DNA from: Synechococcales cyanobacterium CNB
Lineage (GTDB): Bacteria > Planctomycetota > Phycisphaerae > Phycisphaerales > UBA1924
DNA length: 64,000 nt
Direction: 5' to 3'
Assembly: GCA_030263455.1 (NCBI GenBank)
Contig: SZOZ01000002.1
Location: 558,001 to 622,000 of the forward strand
This document shows, piece by piece, positions 20,658 through 29,602 of this stretch. The translations under genes and the position numbers were made by a program. Under the pieces are notes generated by a model. The model searched no databases. It was not told where the DNA came from and saw only the letters and a list, made by a program, of their open reading frames with translations. Position 1 is the stretch's first letter. Every line of letters begins with the position of its first letter.

Positions 20658-20977
20658 ATGGCGGCGATCGAAGACATCCTCGCCCGGCTCCGCGCCGCCA
20701 TGCTCGGATTCCGCCGCGATTTCGGGGTCCGCTCCCTCGCTGTCTTCCGCCCCGCGTCTCGCTTCGATCCCGACGCCGTGCTGTGCGGGTGGCTCGACCT
20801 GCGCGACGAGCCGTGCCCTGCGTCCGGCTACAACCTGAGCGGTACGGACGGACGCACCTGCCCCGAGTGCGGCGTCGCGATCGCCGCGATCGTGCTTGGG
20901 CAGCACGCGGACAACGACGACGGTGGGCGATCTGGCTCTTGGGCTACTGGCTGTGGCAGGGCGTCAGAACCCCTTGA
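20658..20977 (+). pseudogene. Decayed zinc-ribbon protein fragment
   Basis: One frame reads MAAIEDILARLRAAM and then EPCPASGYNLSGTDG and CPECGVAIAAIV. This is the pattern CPxCGYNLxG...CPECG common in planctomycete membrane proteins, but the second cysteine is replaced by Ser. Shifting one frame near 20920 continues into a hydrophobic end, AIWLLGYWLWQGVRTP, and a stop at 20975-20977. The lost cysteine and apparent frameshift suggest a pseudogene remnant. Its end overlaps the convergent gene by 14 bp. Confidence 0.35.
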
Positions 20978-21788
20978 GCCGCTCCAGGAACGCCTCGCGC
21001 TGCTTCTCGTTGAGCAGGGCGATGACGCCGAGGAACGCTTCGGCCTGCTCCGCCTCGGTCGCGCCGCGCATGGCGCGGGCATCGTATTCGCCGATGATGG
21101 CGCGGATGCGCTTCTCCTGATGCTCGCTCAGGCCCAGGCCGCGGAGCAGGTACTCGACGAAGAACGACTCGCTGGCCGAGAGGCGCGCGTAGGAGCGCTC
21201 GAGTTCGCGTCCGAGGGCCTCGAAGCGCTCCTGACGCATGGCCTCGCCGGCGCGGACGGTCGCGCCCTCGGCCTTCGCCCGTTGGACCCGCTCGGCGGCG
21301 ACGGCGCGCCAGTAGTCGCTGACGAGCCGGTCCAGGCGGGCGCGCACGCCCTCGGGCAGCACGGCGCGAAGTTCCTCGCCCAGCGTGCCGCGCTGGCGCA
21401 GCGGCTCGGTGATGCGCACGAACTCGAGGAAGAGCCGCAGTTGCCCGAGTTTGTCGCCCGCCTGCTCGGCCGCGGCGAACTGAGGGAAGAGGTCGAGATT
21501 GTCGAGGACGATGCGGTCCATGACCGCGGCCCGCTCCGAGATCACACGGCGCGCCGCGGCGAGCGTGCCCGCGTCCAGACCGAGCAACTCGAGCGCGGCT
21601 TCTTCGGGGGGCACCTCCAACCGGCGCACGCGGCCCTCGTAGTCCACACGCACGAGCGAAGTCTCGCGTTCCACGCCGGCGAGCGCAGGCCCGGCGAGCG
21701 GTGCATCCTGAGCCGAGGCGCGTTCCGCCGCGACCGACGCCCCCCCCACCGCCGCGATCACCATCACCGTCAGTCTCACCAGCCGCAT
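20964..21788 (-). CDS. Secreted helical protein of unknown function
   Basis: This 274-residue protein has a signal peptide of about 26 residues (VMVIAAVGGASVAAERASAQ). The mature domain is almost entirely predicted helix with many Arg and Glu and repeated pattern segments such as GLSEHQEKRIRAIIGEYDAR and LNEKQREAFLERLKG, reminiscent of Spy/CpxP-like sensor or chaperone proteins. That resemblance is weak. GGAGGCCGGCG precedes the ATG. Confidence 0.8.
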   Translation of the reverse strand: MRLVRLTVMVIAAVGGASVAAERASAQDAPLAGPALAGVERETSLVRVDYEGRVRRLEVPPEEAALELLGLDAGTLAAARRVISERAAVMDRIVLDNLDLFPQFAAAEQAGDKLGQLRLFLEFVRITEPLRQRGTLGEELRAVLPEGVRARLDRLVSDYWRAVAAERVQRAKAEGATVRAGEAMRQERFEALGRELERSYARLSASESFFVEYLLRGLGLSEHQEKRIRAIIGEYDARAMRGATEAEQAEAFLGVIALLNEKQREAFLERLKGF

Positions 21789-21867
21789 CGCCGGCCTCCT
21801 TCCCCGTCAGCGTACCGACCGGGGGGTTGTTGGCAAAGAGTCGGCCCGCGATTTCGCGCGGCGCCGG

Positions 21868-22845
21868 TCAGCCCTCGCCGGCGATCCACGCCCACTGCCG
21901 GCGCAGGCCCTCTTCGAGCGGCGTCCTCGGGGCGTAGCCCAGCTCGGCCCTGGCGCGGGAAAGGTCGGCCCAGGTACGCTCCACGTCGCCGGCAAGGGGG
22001 GGAGTGTGCGTGACCCTCGGCTCGACGCCGACGACGCGCCCGATCGCCGCGATGAGTTCGTCGAGGCGCACCGGACGATCGCTGCCGAGATTCCAGACGC
22101 GGAAGCCGAAGCGAGGCACACGCTCGTACGCGCTGATGATGCCGGCGACGACGTCGTCGATGTAGGTGTAGTCGCGGCTGGTGGAGCCGTCGCCGTAGAC
22201 GGAGAGCGTCTCGCCCGCCGCGAGCCGGCGCATGAAGGAGCCGATGGCGAGGTCAGGCCGCTGGCGCGGTCCGTACACCGTGAAGAACCGCAGGCAGCAC
22301 GTGGGCATGCCCGTGAGGTGATGGTGCGTGAAAGACTGGAGCTCGCAGGCCCGCTTGGTCGCGGCGTAAGGGCTGATCGGCCCATCGACGGAATCCTCTT
22401 CCGCAAACGGTGTCTTCGGGTTGTTCCCGTAGACCGACGACGACGATGCGACGACCATCCGCGACACGCCCGCCTCGCGCGCCGCTTCGAGAACGCTCGC
22501 GGTGCCGAGCACGTTCGCGCGGGCGTAGCCGACGGGGTCTTCGACGCTCGGCCTCACGCCGGCCTTCGCGGCGAGGTGGACGACGCCCTCGGGCCGCTCG
22601 CGCTCGAACAGGCGCGAGAGCCAGTCGAAATCGCAGATGTCGCCTTCCGCGAGCGTGAAGCCCCCCCCTGCCGCCAGCCCGCGCACGTTCTCCTCCTTGA
22701 GCGAGCGATCGTAGAACGGGTCGAAGTTGTCGATGCCGACGACGCGGCGCCCGCGCGAGACGAGCGCACCCGCGAGGTGCGAGCCGATAAAACCCGCGGC
22801 GCCAGTCACGGCGATGGTGGTGGACGTGGTGGGCGAGGTGGTCAT
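21868..22845 (-). CDS. UDP-glucuronate 4-epimerase-like SDR
   Basis: This 325-residue extended SDR has GAAGFIGSHL near residue 15, the segment GIDNFDPFYDRSLKEEN typical of UDP-glucuronate epimerases, SSSSVYG, the catalytic pair in SPYAATKRACELQ, and RFFTVYGPRQRPD. It probably makes UDP-galacturonate for surface glycans. The ATG at 22845 is chosen because the Rossmann strand starts 11 residues later; the open frame upstream to 22917 is not conserved-looking. It lies apart from the main glycan block at 0.7-8.6 kb. Confidence 0.9.
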   Translation of the reverse strand: MTTSPTTSTTIAVTGAAGFIGSHLAGALVSRGRRVVGIDNFDPFYDRSLKEENVRGLAAGGGFTLAEGDICDFDWLSRLFERERPEGVVHLAAKAGVRPSVEDPVGYARANVLGTASVLEAAREAGVSRMVVASSSSVYGNNPKTPFAEEDSVDGPISPYAATKRACELQSFTHHHLTGMPTCCLRFFTVYGPRQRPDLAIGSFMRRLAAGETLSVYGDGSTSRDYTYIDDVVAGIISAYERVPRFGFRVWNLGSDRPVRLDELIAAIGRVVGVEPRVTHTPPLAGDVERTWADLSRARAELGYAPRTPLEEGLRRQWAWIAGEG

Positions 22846-23087
22846 GGGGGGGCGTCGGGGGGGGCCTGCCGCATTCAGCCGCGACCGCCGGAGTCGGCGC
22901 AGAAAGCAGGGCGCCATCGTAAGACAGCGCCCCGCTGGAGGAGAGAGAGATCAATGGAGTCTAGTGCGATATCGGGTGAACTGTTCCAAATCCCATCAAA
23001 CTTCGCACCAGTTTTCACGTCCCGAGCTTGACAAACCCAACCTCTAGGGGTACCGGCATTCCGGCCCCGCGGCCCGTTGCCGACAGG

Positions 23088-23096
23088 TTGTCCACA
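23088..23096 (+). promoter_or_regulatory. DnaA-box-like nonamer
   Basis: TTGTCCACA matches the DnaA-box form favoured in GC-rich genomes such as Streptomyces and differs from TTATCCACA by one base. Only one strong copy was noticed in this gap, so an origin is not shown. Confidence 0.3.
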
Positions 23097-23150
23097 GATG
23101 TCATACGCACCGGGTGGCGGCAGGGTTTGCGCGATTTTCGGACCCCCGCA

Positions 23151-23175
23151 CTGCCATAAAGCCCGCCGATGGCAG
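23151..23175 (-). terminator. Weak hairpin after the secreted Pro/Arg-rich protein gene
   Basis: CTGCCAT and ATGGCAG form a 7-bp stem with an 11-base loop, 43 bp beyond the stop at 23219 on the minus strand. No T run follows, so termination is uncertain. Confidence 0.3.
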
Positions 23176-23218
23176 GCTCTAGGGCATCTTCAGACCACGC
23201 TGCGGTGTCGCGGAAGGC

Positions 23219-24322
23219 CTAGCGCGGCTCGGGAATGTCCACGCTGTCCATCGGGGGCGGCGGTCGCCGTTGCCCCGGCGCGGGCTGTTCGGGCCGTCCC
23301 TCCCCGAACCGGCGTTCCATGAGTCGCTCGATCGCCCGCCGACGGTCCTCCGGGGACATCGCCCGGAGTCGCTCGCGCGCCCGTTCCGGCAGGCGTTCGA
23401 GCAACTCGGCCGGGATGTCCCCGCGTTCGAGGGCCTGGCGGATCGCCCTGCGGCGCGCCGGATCGTCCCCGCCGGACGGGCCGGCGTCGAGGCCACGCGC
23501 CTCACGCTCGGCGCGCAGTCGATCCGTCATCATCTCGCGGTAGGCCTCGTCGCGGCGCGCGTCGATCTCCCGCCTCGCCGCCTCCAGACGCGCCCCGACG
23601 TGCACCTGCTGCTCCTCCGTCAGCAGGTTCCAGACCTTCGCCTCGACGTCCGCGATCCGCGGTCCGCTGCGCCGAATCTCGGCAAGCCGCTGTGCATGAG
23701 CGCGCCGCTCCCGCTCGTCCATCGTGGGCGGGCGAACGACGTCCGGCTCCACGCGCTGCGGGACAGGCCTCGCATCCGGCGCGGGCCTTGTCTCTGGATT
23801 GGGTCGCGCTCCGGGTCTGCCTTCGGAGCGCGGTTCCGGACCCACCGCCGGTTCGCCCGGCCTGCGCTGAAGCGGTCTGGCCTCGGGTTGACCCCCAGGC
23901 GCGCCTCCCGGGCGCGCACCGGGTTGCACCGGACGATCGATCGCGCCATCCCGGCGCACCTGGCCGCGCAACTCGTCGGCGTGCTTTTCCACGTGCGCTC
24001 GCACGTCGCGCCGGAATGCCTCCTGTAACTCCTGAATCCTGAGCCGCTGGCCATCGGTGAGCCGCAGATGCCGAGGTGCCTCCGGCGCGTCGAGCGAAAA
24101 GACGGCCCGCATGAAGAGGTCGTGCGGCACTCGGGCCTGCTCCATGCGGGTACGCTCGCCCTCCTGGCCTGTGAAACTCGACTGCCAGCCGGGGGGCATT
24201 CGGTCCACGACCCCCGGCCCCCGGAGCGGCGGCTCATGCCGACCCGGCTGTTCCCCCTGCCCCATCGCCATTCCGCCGACCGCCGCCACGCACGCTGCCA
24301 CGAAAATCTGCCGGATCATCAT
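23219..24322 (-). CDS. Secreted Pro/Arg-rich protein with Spy-like helical segments
   Basis: This 367-residue product has a signal peptide (MMIRQIFVAACVAAVGGMAMG). The segments LRLTDGQRLRIQELQEAFRR and VWNLLTEEQQVHVGARLEAA follow the pattern of LTxxQ-type helical sensors (Spy/CpxP-like). They are separated by a long low-complexity stretch of Pro, Arg and Glu (about residues 125-200). The C terminus is again proline-rich. GGAG in GAAGGAGCATCG places the start at 24322. A periplasmic chaperone or metal-responsive role is only a family-based guess. Confidence 0.75.
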   Translation of the reverse strand: MMIRQIFVAACVAAVGGMAMGQGEQPGRHEPPLRGPGVVDRMPPGWQSSFTGQEGERTRMEQARVPHDLFMRAVFSLDAPEAPRHLRLTDGQRLRIQELQEAFRRDVRAHVEKHADELRGQVRRDGAIDRPVQPGARPGGAPGGQPEARPLQRRPGEPAVGPEPRSEGRPGARPNPETRPAPDARPVPQRVEPDVVRPPTMDERERRAHAQRLAEIRRSGPRIADVEAKVWNLLTEEQQVHVGARLEAARREIDARRDEAYREMMTDRLRAEREARGLDAGPSGGDDPARRRAIRQALERGDIPAELLERLPERARERLRAMSPEDRRRAIERLMERRFGEGRPEQPAPGQRRPPPPMDSVDIPEPR

Positions 24323-24458
24323 CGATGCTCCTTCAAGGGTCATGTCACGCCTCTGCACAACGCCCCTTGCATCCCCGGATTGCCCGCGCTGCATCCTCTA
24401 TCGTTTCTACGGAGAGGTTCCCCCGCCACACCCCGCCCGAGCTGCAAGGCACGACCAG

Positions 24459-25316
<858 letters not shown>

Positions 25317-25387
25317 GCGCCTTGCGGCGCGCAAGGTTCCGTGGGAAGATGCGACCGTCGGCGTCCCGCGCCGAACGGAGCAAACCA

Positions 25388-26470
25388 ATGACCATGAACC
25401 CACGCGTTCGCCCCGCCGACTGCACCCGGCGCGCCTTCCTGCGAACGGCGACCGCCGCCGGCGTCGGCTCCCTCGCTCTGCCCGCCGCCGCGTCCACGCT
25501 TGCGTTCCCGTTCGTGCGGACGCGCGACCGCTCCGGCCTGCAGCCCGTCATCCTCGGCGAGGGCCGGCACGCCTACGAGTGCATCCACGACTGGGCGAAG
25601 ATTCCCGACCACGTCGCCCTCGGCAACACGCACGGCGTCTGCGAGGATGCGCAGGGCCGAATCTACGTCAAGCACACGGTCCACGCCTCGAGTTCCTCGC
25701 CCGACGCCGTATGCGTCTTCGACCCCGACGGCCGGTTCATCGAGAGTTGGGGCGCGGAGTTCCGCGGCGGCGCCCACGGCCTGCACATCGCACGCGAGGG
25801 ACGCGAAGAGTTCCTCTACCTCTGCGATTTCGCACGCGGCGTCGTCGTCAAGACCGACCTCAGGGGCGAGGAAGTCTGGCGGCTCGGCGTCCCCGACGCC
25901 TCCGGTCTCTACAACAGCCCCGATGAGTACCACCCCACCAACGTCGCCACCGCCCCCAACGGCGACTTCTACGTCGCCGACGGCTACGGCAAGTCCTGGA
26001 TCCACCACTACAGCCGCGACGCCGAGTACCTCCGCTCCTTCGGCGGACCCGGCAACCAGCGCGGACAACTCTCCTGCCCGCACGGCCTGATCGTCGATAC
26101 GCGCGGCCCACAGCCCGAACTCCTCGTCGCCGACCGCTCCAACCGCAGACTCCACCGCTTCGACCTCGAAGGCCGCGTTCTCGGCCTCGTCACCGACGAA
26201 CTCCGGCTCCCCTGCCACTTCCACACCCGAGGCACGGACCTGCTCATCCCGGACCTCGAGGCCCGGGTCACCATCTTCGACCGCGAGAACCGTGTCATCG
26301 TCCACCTCGGCGATGGCGGCAACACCGCCCTGCGCGACAGGCCCCGCGACGAGTTCATCCCCGGCCGATTCATCGCCCCCCACAGCGCGATCTTCGACCG
26401 CGAGGGCAACATCTTCGTTGTCGAGTGGGTCGAGGTCGGCCGAGTGACGAAACTGCGACACATCGCCTGA
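25388..26470 (+). CDS. Tat-exported NHL-repeat (beta-propeller) protein
   Basis: This 360-residue protein has a twin-arginine signal (CTRRAFLRTATAAGVGSLAL). The mature part is a six-bladed-propeller type: NTHGVCEDAQGRIYVKHT, VCVFDPDGRFIESWG, VATAPNGDFYVADGYGKS, SFGGPGNQRGQLSCPHGLIV and LVADRSNRRLHRFDLEGRV repeat at about 45-residue intervals. The layout resembles peptidyl-hydroxyglycine lyase-like and other NHL proteins. An extracytoplasmic binding or lyase role is possible. The ATG at 25388 has GGAG about seven bases upstream. It follows the Mrp gene by 71 bp. Confidence 0.85.
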   Translation: MTMNPRVRPADCTRRAFLRTATAAGVGSLALPAAASTLAFPFVRTRDRSGLQPVILGEGRHAYECIHDWAKIPDHVALGNTHGVCEDAQGRIYVKHTVHASSSSPDAVCVFDPDGRFIESWGAEFRGGAHGLHIAREGREEFLYLCDFARGVVVKTDLRGEEVWRLGVPDASGLYNSPDEYHPTNVATAPNGDFYVADGYGKSWIHHYSRDAEYLRSFGGPGNQRGQLSCPHGLIVDTRGPQPELLVADRSNRRLHRFDLEGRVLGLVTDELRLPCHFHTRGTDLLIPDLEARVTIFDRENRVIVHLGDGGNTALRDRPRDEFIPGRFIAPHSAIFDREGNIFVVEWVEVGRVTKLRHIA

Positions 26471-26588
26471 TACCCCGGCCGGTCGCAAAGTATCTCCCCC
26501 GATCAATCCTAGAGACAGAACCGTCTGTTCATGTTCTCGACCCATCAGGGCGAATCGGTCCTTGTGCCGCTGACTCGATGAAACAGAA

Positions 26589-26608
26589 GGTTCTACCCGT
26601 CAAGAACC
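26589..26608. promoter_or_regulatory. Inverted repeat, candidate TetR operator
   Basis: GGTTCT and AGAACC are perfect 6-bp arms separated by eight bases, ending 13 bp before the tetR-family start codon. The position and symmetry fit autoregulation by a dimeric TetR repressor. A weaker repeat (ACAGA-ACCG-TCTGT) lies about 75 bp further upstream. Confidence 0.45.
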
Positions 26609-26621
26609 GATCATTCCGTCC

Positions 26622-27197
26622 ATGACCACGGTTGCCGATCGTCTTCTCAATCATGCTTCCACCATCTTCGAGGCCAAGGGGTTCAATGCCGTCGGCATCG
26701 ATCTCCTCCTCGCCGAGGCCGGCGTCGCCAAGATGTCGCTCTACAAGCACTTCAAGTCCAAGGACGGCCTTGTGCTCGCGGCCCTGCGCCGGCGCGATCA
26801 TCGCTTCCGCGAGACCTTCGCCGCGCTGGTCGAAGCGCGGGCTTCGGAGCCGCGGGCCAGGATGCTCGCCGTGTTCGACGTGCTGTCCCGGTGGTTTGAG
26901 CGGGACGATTTCCGCGGGTGCATCTTCCTGAACGCTGCGGCTGAGTTCCCCGAGGCGGACGGCCCCATCCGGCGTGCTGTCGCCGAACACAAAGCCTGGC
27001 TCCGCGAGTACCTCGGCTCGCTCGCTCGGGCCGCGGGCGCGCCAGATCCCCCCACTCTCGCGGCCGAACTTGCGTTACTGGTGGACGGCGCGATCGCCCG
27101 CGCCCACGCCGCAGGAGAGGCGGACGCTGCGACCACCGCCCGGCGAGCAGCCGAGGCGATTGTGCGGTCAGCCTTCGCTGCCGGGATGCCTGCCTAG
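26622..27197 (+). CDS. TetR/AcrR-family transcriptional regulator
   Basis: This 191-residue regulator has an N-terminal DNA-binding helix-turn-helix (ASTIFEAKGFNAVGIDLLL then GVAKMSLYKHFKSKDGLV, residues 12-48) and a helical C-terminal ligand domain (FERDDFRGCIFLNAAAEF). Members repress nearby genes until a small ligand binds. The inverted repeat just upstream may be its operator. No transporter or enzyme gene lies next to it, so autoregulation is the clearest prediction. Its stop overlaps the convergent kinase gene by four bases. Confidence 0.9.
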   Translation: MTTVADRLLNHASTIFEAKGFNAVGIDLLLAEAGVAKMSLYKHFKSKDGLVLAALRRRDHRFRETFAALVEARASEPRARMLAVFDVLSRWFERDDFRGCIFLNAAAEFPEADGPIRRAVAEHKAWLREYLGSLARAAGAPDPPTLAAELALLVDGAIARAHAAGEADAATTARRAAEAIVRSAFAAGMPA

Positions 27198-28006
27198 GCC
27201 GCCTTCTCCCGCGCGTGCTCCGACCTGGCTCTTTGGCAGCTGGCCCCCTTGGCCGTTTGAAGTTCGACCACGACCGTCGTCCCCCCCCCTTGGCGAGGCT
27301 CGACCCGGATGCTCCCCCCTGCCGCCTCGACGAGTGTTCGACAGAGGGCGAGACCGAGTCCGCTCCCTCGACTGGAAACGAACGGCTCGAACACACGATC
27401 TCTCAGGTGCAGGGGAATACCCTTGCCCGTGTCGCTAATCTCGATCGTGGCGTGCGTGTTCCACGTGGAACACTCTCTCACTCGGACGGTGAGTTCCCCG
27501 CCGCCGGGCATCATCGCTTCCCGGGCATTAAGAAGCAGGTTCAACAGGATCTGTTCGAGGGCAGTGGCCGAGATGGCGACGCGCCCGCCGGCAGGCACCT
27601 CGATCGACACGGTGATCCCGTCCTGGTTCAACTCTCGGCCAAGGTTCTGCAGGGCGGTTGTGATGCACACCGCGATCTCGCACTCGTCCGGCTGGACTCC
27701 CCCACCCTTCGCAACTGCGAGCACAGCCTCGGCGATGCCACTTGCCCGTTTGGCGGCGGAAGCGGAACGTTCCAGGGCCTTGCGAACCAACGCCGCATCT
27801 TCCGGCCTTGCGAGCGCAGCCTTGGCGTAGCCCAGCACGGGCGTCAGGATGTTGTTGACCTCGTGGGCGATCATCCCAGCAGCGATGCCGAGCATGGACA
27901 GCCGGTGCGATTCGGCCAGTTGACCCCGAAGACGGTCGATCTCCGCTTGCAGCCTGTCGAGATGGGCCTGCGGGTCGGTCGGCGAAATCGGTTCGGTTTC
28001 GGGCAT
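27194..28006 (-). CDS. Soluble sensor histidine kinase
   Basis: This 270-residue protein starts with a coiled-coil-like stretch (LDRLQAEIDRLRGQLAESHR). It continues with the phosphoacceptor helix GMIAHEVNNILTPVLGYAK (His48) and an HATPase domain with N box NLLLNAREAM, G1 box DTGKGIP and GSGLGLALCRTL. No membrane segment or sensor domain is visible, and no response regulator gene is adjacent. The NN after the acceptor His is the NtrB/ZraS-like form. A parS site is embedded in the codons for ECSTWNT. Confidence 0.88.
   Translation of the reverse strand: MPETEPISPTDPQAHLDRLQAEIDRLRGQLAESHRLSMLGIAAGMIAHEVNNILTPVLGYAKAALARPEDAALVRKALERSASAAKRASGIAEAVLAVAKGGGVQPDECEIAVCITTALQNLGRELNQDGITVSIEVPAGGRVAISATALEQILLNLLLNAREAMMPGGGELTVRVRECSTWNTHATIEISDTGKGIPLHLRDRVFEPFVSSRGSGLGLALCRTLVEAAGGSIRVEPRQGGGTTVVVELQTAKGASCQRARSEHAREKAA
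27457..27472. promoter_or_regulatory. parS: parS centromere-like site inside the histidine kinase gene
   Basis: TGTTCCACGTGGAACA is a perfect 16-bp palindrome and matches the nearly universal chromosomal parS consensus bound by ParB. It lies 1.15 kb from parB and 0.79 kb from a second identical copy. Confidence 0.92.
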
Positions 28007-28076
28007 GGCAAGCGCGCGGCCTCATCCCGGGCACGATTGGGCTATCGGTCCAATCCGGTCGGAACTTGGGGCACAG

Positions 28077-28520
28077 TCAACGATCGCGATGCCAGATCCA
28101 GCCGTCGGGTTGACACCCGGCAACGATCCATGCCTTGATGGTGGCAGGGCGAAGATCGGCATCAACGACCGCGGCGAGGTCGAGCCAGCGGAACGCAATG
28201 TCCGGTTCGAGACTCGGCACGACATCCGGCCACGCGGGGTGGTGTTCCACGTGGAACACCAGGTTGATCTCGTGTCTCAGGCGTTCTTGCTGGGTGAAGG
28301 CGTTCTCACTCACGAGCATCAGTCTGCCGGCCACGACGGTCAAGCCCGTCTCCTCCTTGAACTCCCGCACCAAGGCAGCTGAAGACGATTCGCCAAGCTC
28401 GACGTGCCCCCCCGGAAGATAGAGATAGCCTTGCTTGCGGTTGGCGCAGACAAGAACATGCTGTCCTCGCAGAGCCAGGCCTCGGGCGATGATCTCGATG
28501 CGGTGGGGGGTGTTGGACAC
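28077..28520 (-). CDS. NUDIX hydrolase
   Basis: This 147-residue protein has a complete Nudix box, GGHVELGESSSAALVREF followed by KEETGL, that is Gx5Ex7REUxEExGU. Nudix enzymes hydrolyse nucleoside diphosphates linked to another group. The GTG at 28520 is preferred: GGAG lies eight bases upstream and the fold begins soon after, whereas the open frame extends another 56 codons upstream across the parB 5' region. It is divergent from parB. A parS site is embedded in the codons for VFHVEH. The substrate is unknown. Confidence 0.88.
   Translation of the reverse strand: MSNTPHRIEIIARGLALRGQHVLVCANRKQGYLYLPGGHVELGESSSAALVREFKEETGLTVVAGRLMLVSENAFTQQERLRHEINLVFHVEHHPAWPDVVPSLEPDIAFRWLDLAAVVDADLRPATIKAWIVAGCQPDGWIWHRDR
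28243..28258. promoter_or_regulatory. parS: Second parS site, inside the NUDIX gene
   Basis: This is an identical copy of TGTTCCACGTGGAACA, 352 bp upstream of the parB start. Both copies are kept in coding sequence without disturbing the encoded proteins. Confidence 0.92.
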
Positions 28521-28609
28521 GGATCGCTCCGAGTGAGTTTGTAACCGAAAGAGGCATCGCTCGCATTCCGAGCGTGCGAATGCGACCCCGCCGTGGCATA
28601 ATGCCAGCC

Positions 28610-29536
28610 ATGAGCACGAAGCCGCGACGGTTGGGACGGGGTTTGAGCAGCCTGCTGGAAGCCCCCTCGCCGGTCCGCATTGAAACACAAGTGCCTGTCA
28701 GTCAAGACGTTACGGTCGGTTCTGGCGTTGTCGCCCTGCCGGTTGATGCCGTCTCGCCCAGCCCGTTCCAGCCGCGAGAGCGGTTCGACGACGCGGGACT
28801 GGCCGGCCTGGCCGAATCGATCCGCCGGTCCGGCGTCATGCAACCGATCATCGTCCGTCCGCTCGGGAGCATCGGGGGGGGGGCGCGGAAGTACGAACTC
28901 GTGGCCGGCGAGCGGCGGTGGCGAGCGGCCCGGCTGGCGGGGCTGGCGACCGTGCCCGCGCTGGTGCGCGACCTCGACGACGAGTCGGCGGCCGAGTGGG
29001 CCGTGGTCGAGAACGTGCAGCGCGAGGACCTGAACCCCATCGAGCGGGCGCGTGCCCTGCGCGGCCTGGCCGAGCGGTTCGGCCTGACGCACGGCGAGAT
29101 CGCGGATCGCGTGGGGCTCGAGCGCTCCAGCGTCGCCAATCTCATCCGTCTCATCGACCTTGATGCCCGAGTGCAGGAACTGATCGCGTCGGGCGCGCTC
29201 ACGGCCGGCCACGGCAAGGCCCTGCTTGCGGTCGCCGACGCCGCGCGGAGGGCAGCGCTGGCCGAGCGGGCGGTGCGCGAGTCGTGGACGGTGCGCCGGC
29301 TGGAGCGCGAGGCTCGGCGCGCGCCGGCGGTGGGAGGGAGCACGGCCGCGCAAGGGGGGGGGACGCGCGAGGCCGTCATCGCCGACCTCGAGCGCCGGCT
29401 CACGCAGCATCTGGGCACGAAGGTGACGATCGTCACGGGCGCGACGGGCACGCGGGGGCGGATCGTCGTGGAGTTCTACGACCTCGACCACTTCGACGGG
29501 CTGATGACGAGGATGGGCCTGGTACAAGGCAAGTAG
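28610..29536 (+). CDS. parB: Chromosome-partitioning protein ParB
   Basis: This 308-residue protein starts with a basic segment (KPRRLGRGLSSLL). It has the ParB/Srx CTPase motifs GERRWRAA (100-107) and ENVQREDLNPIERA (134-147), then a helix-turn-helix (about 158-181, GLTHGEIADRVGLERSSVAN) that reads parS. The C-terminal dimerisation part ends IVVEFYDLDHFDGL. Runs of ten G at 28874-28883 and nine G at 29354-29362 encode glycines in the frame. parA, usually just upstream, is absent from this window. The ATG at 28610 matches the family N terminus. Confidence 0.95.
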   Translation: MSTKPRRLGRGLSSLLEAPSPVRIETQVPVSQDVTVGSGVVALPVDAVSPSPFQPRERFDDAGLAGLAESIRRSGVMQPIIVRPLGSIGGGARKYELVAGERRWRAARLAGLATVPALVRDLDDESAAEWAVVENVQREDLNPIERARALRGLAERFGLTHGEIADRVGLERSSVANLIRLIDLDARVQELIASGALTAGHGKALLAVADAARRAALAERAVRESWTVRRLEREARRAPAVGGSTAAQGGGTREAVIADLERRLTQHLGTKVTIVTGATGTRGRIVVEFYDLDHFDGLMTRMGLVQGK

Positions 29537-29602
29537 CACAAACGTCAAGTGAGCCAATGCGGAAGCGGCGTCCGGTGAGTGTGCGTGGGGAGGGGGGGGC
29601 AC

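Larger units (their letters stand above)
22846..23218. other. 373-bp gene-free region
   Basis: No coding sequence is supported here. The part 22930-23050 is clearly less GC-rich than its surroundings. It contains a DnaA-box-like nonamer at 23088-23096 and a hairpin at 23151-23175, listed separately. It lies about 4.4 kb from the nearer parS site. Confidence 0.5.

Noticed and set aside
23028-23033. TTGACA as a -35 element
   Set aside because: No acceptable -10 at 16-18 bp and no gene correctly placed downstream.
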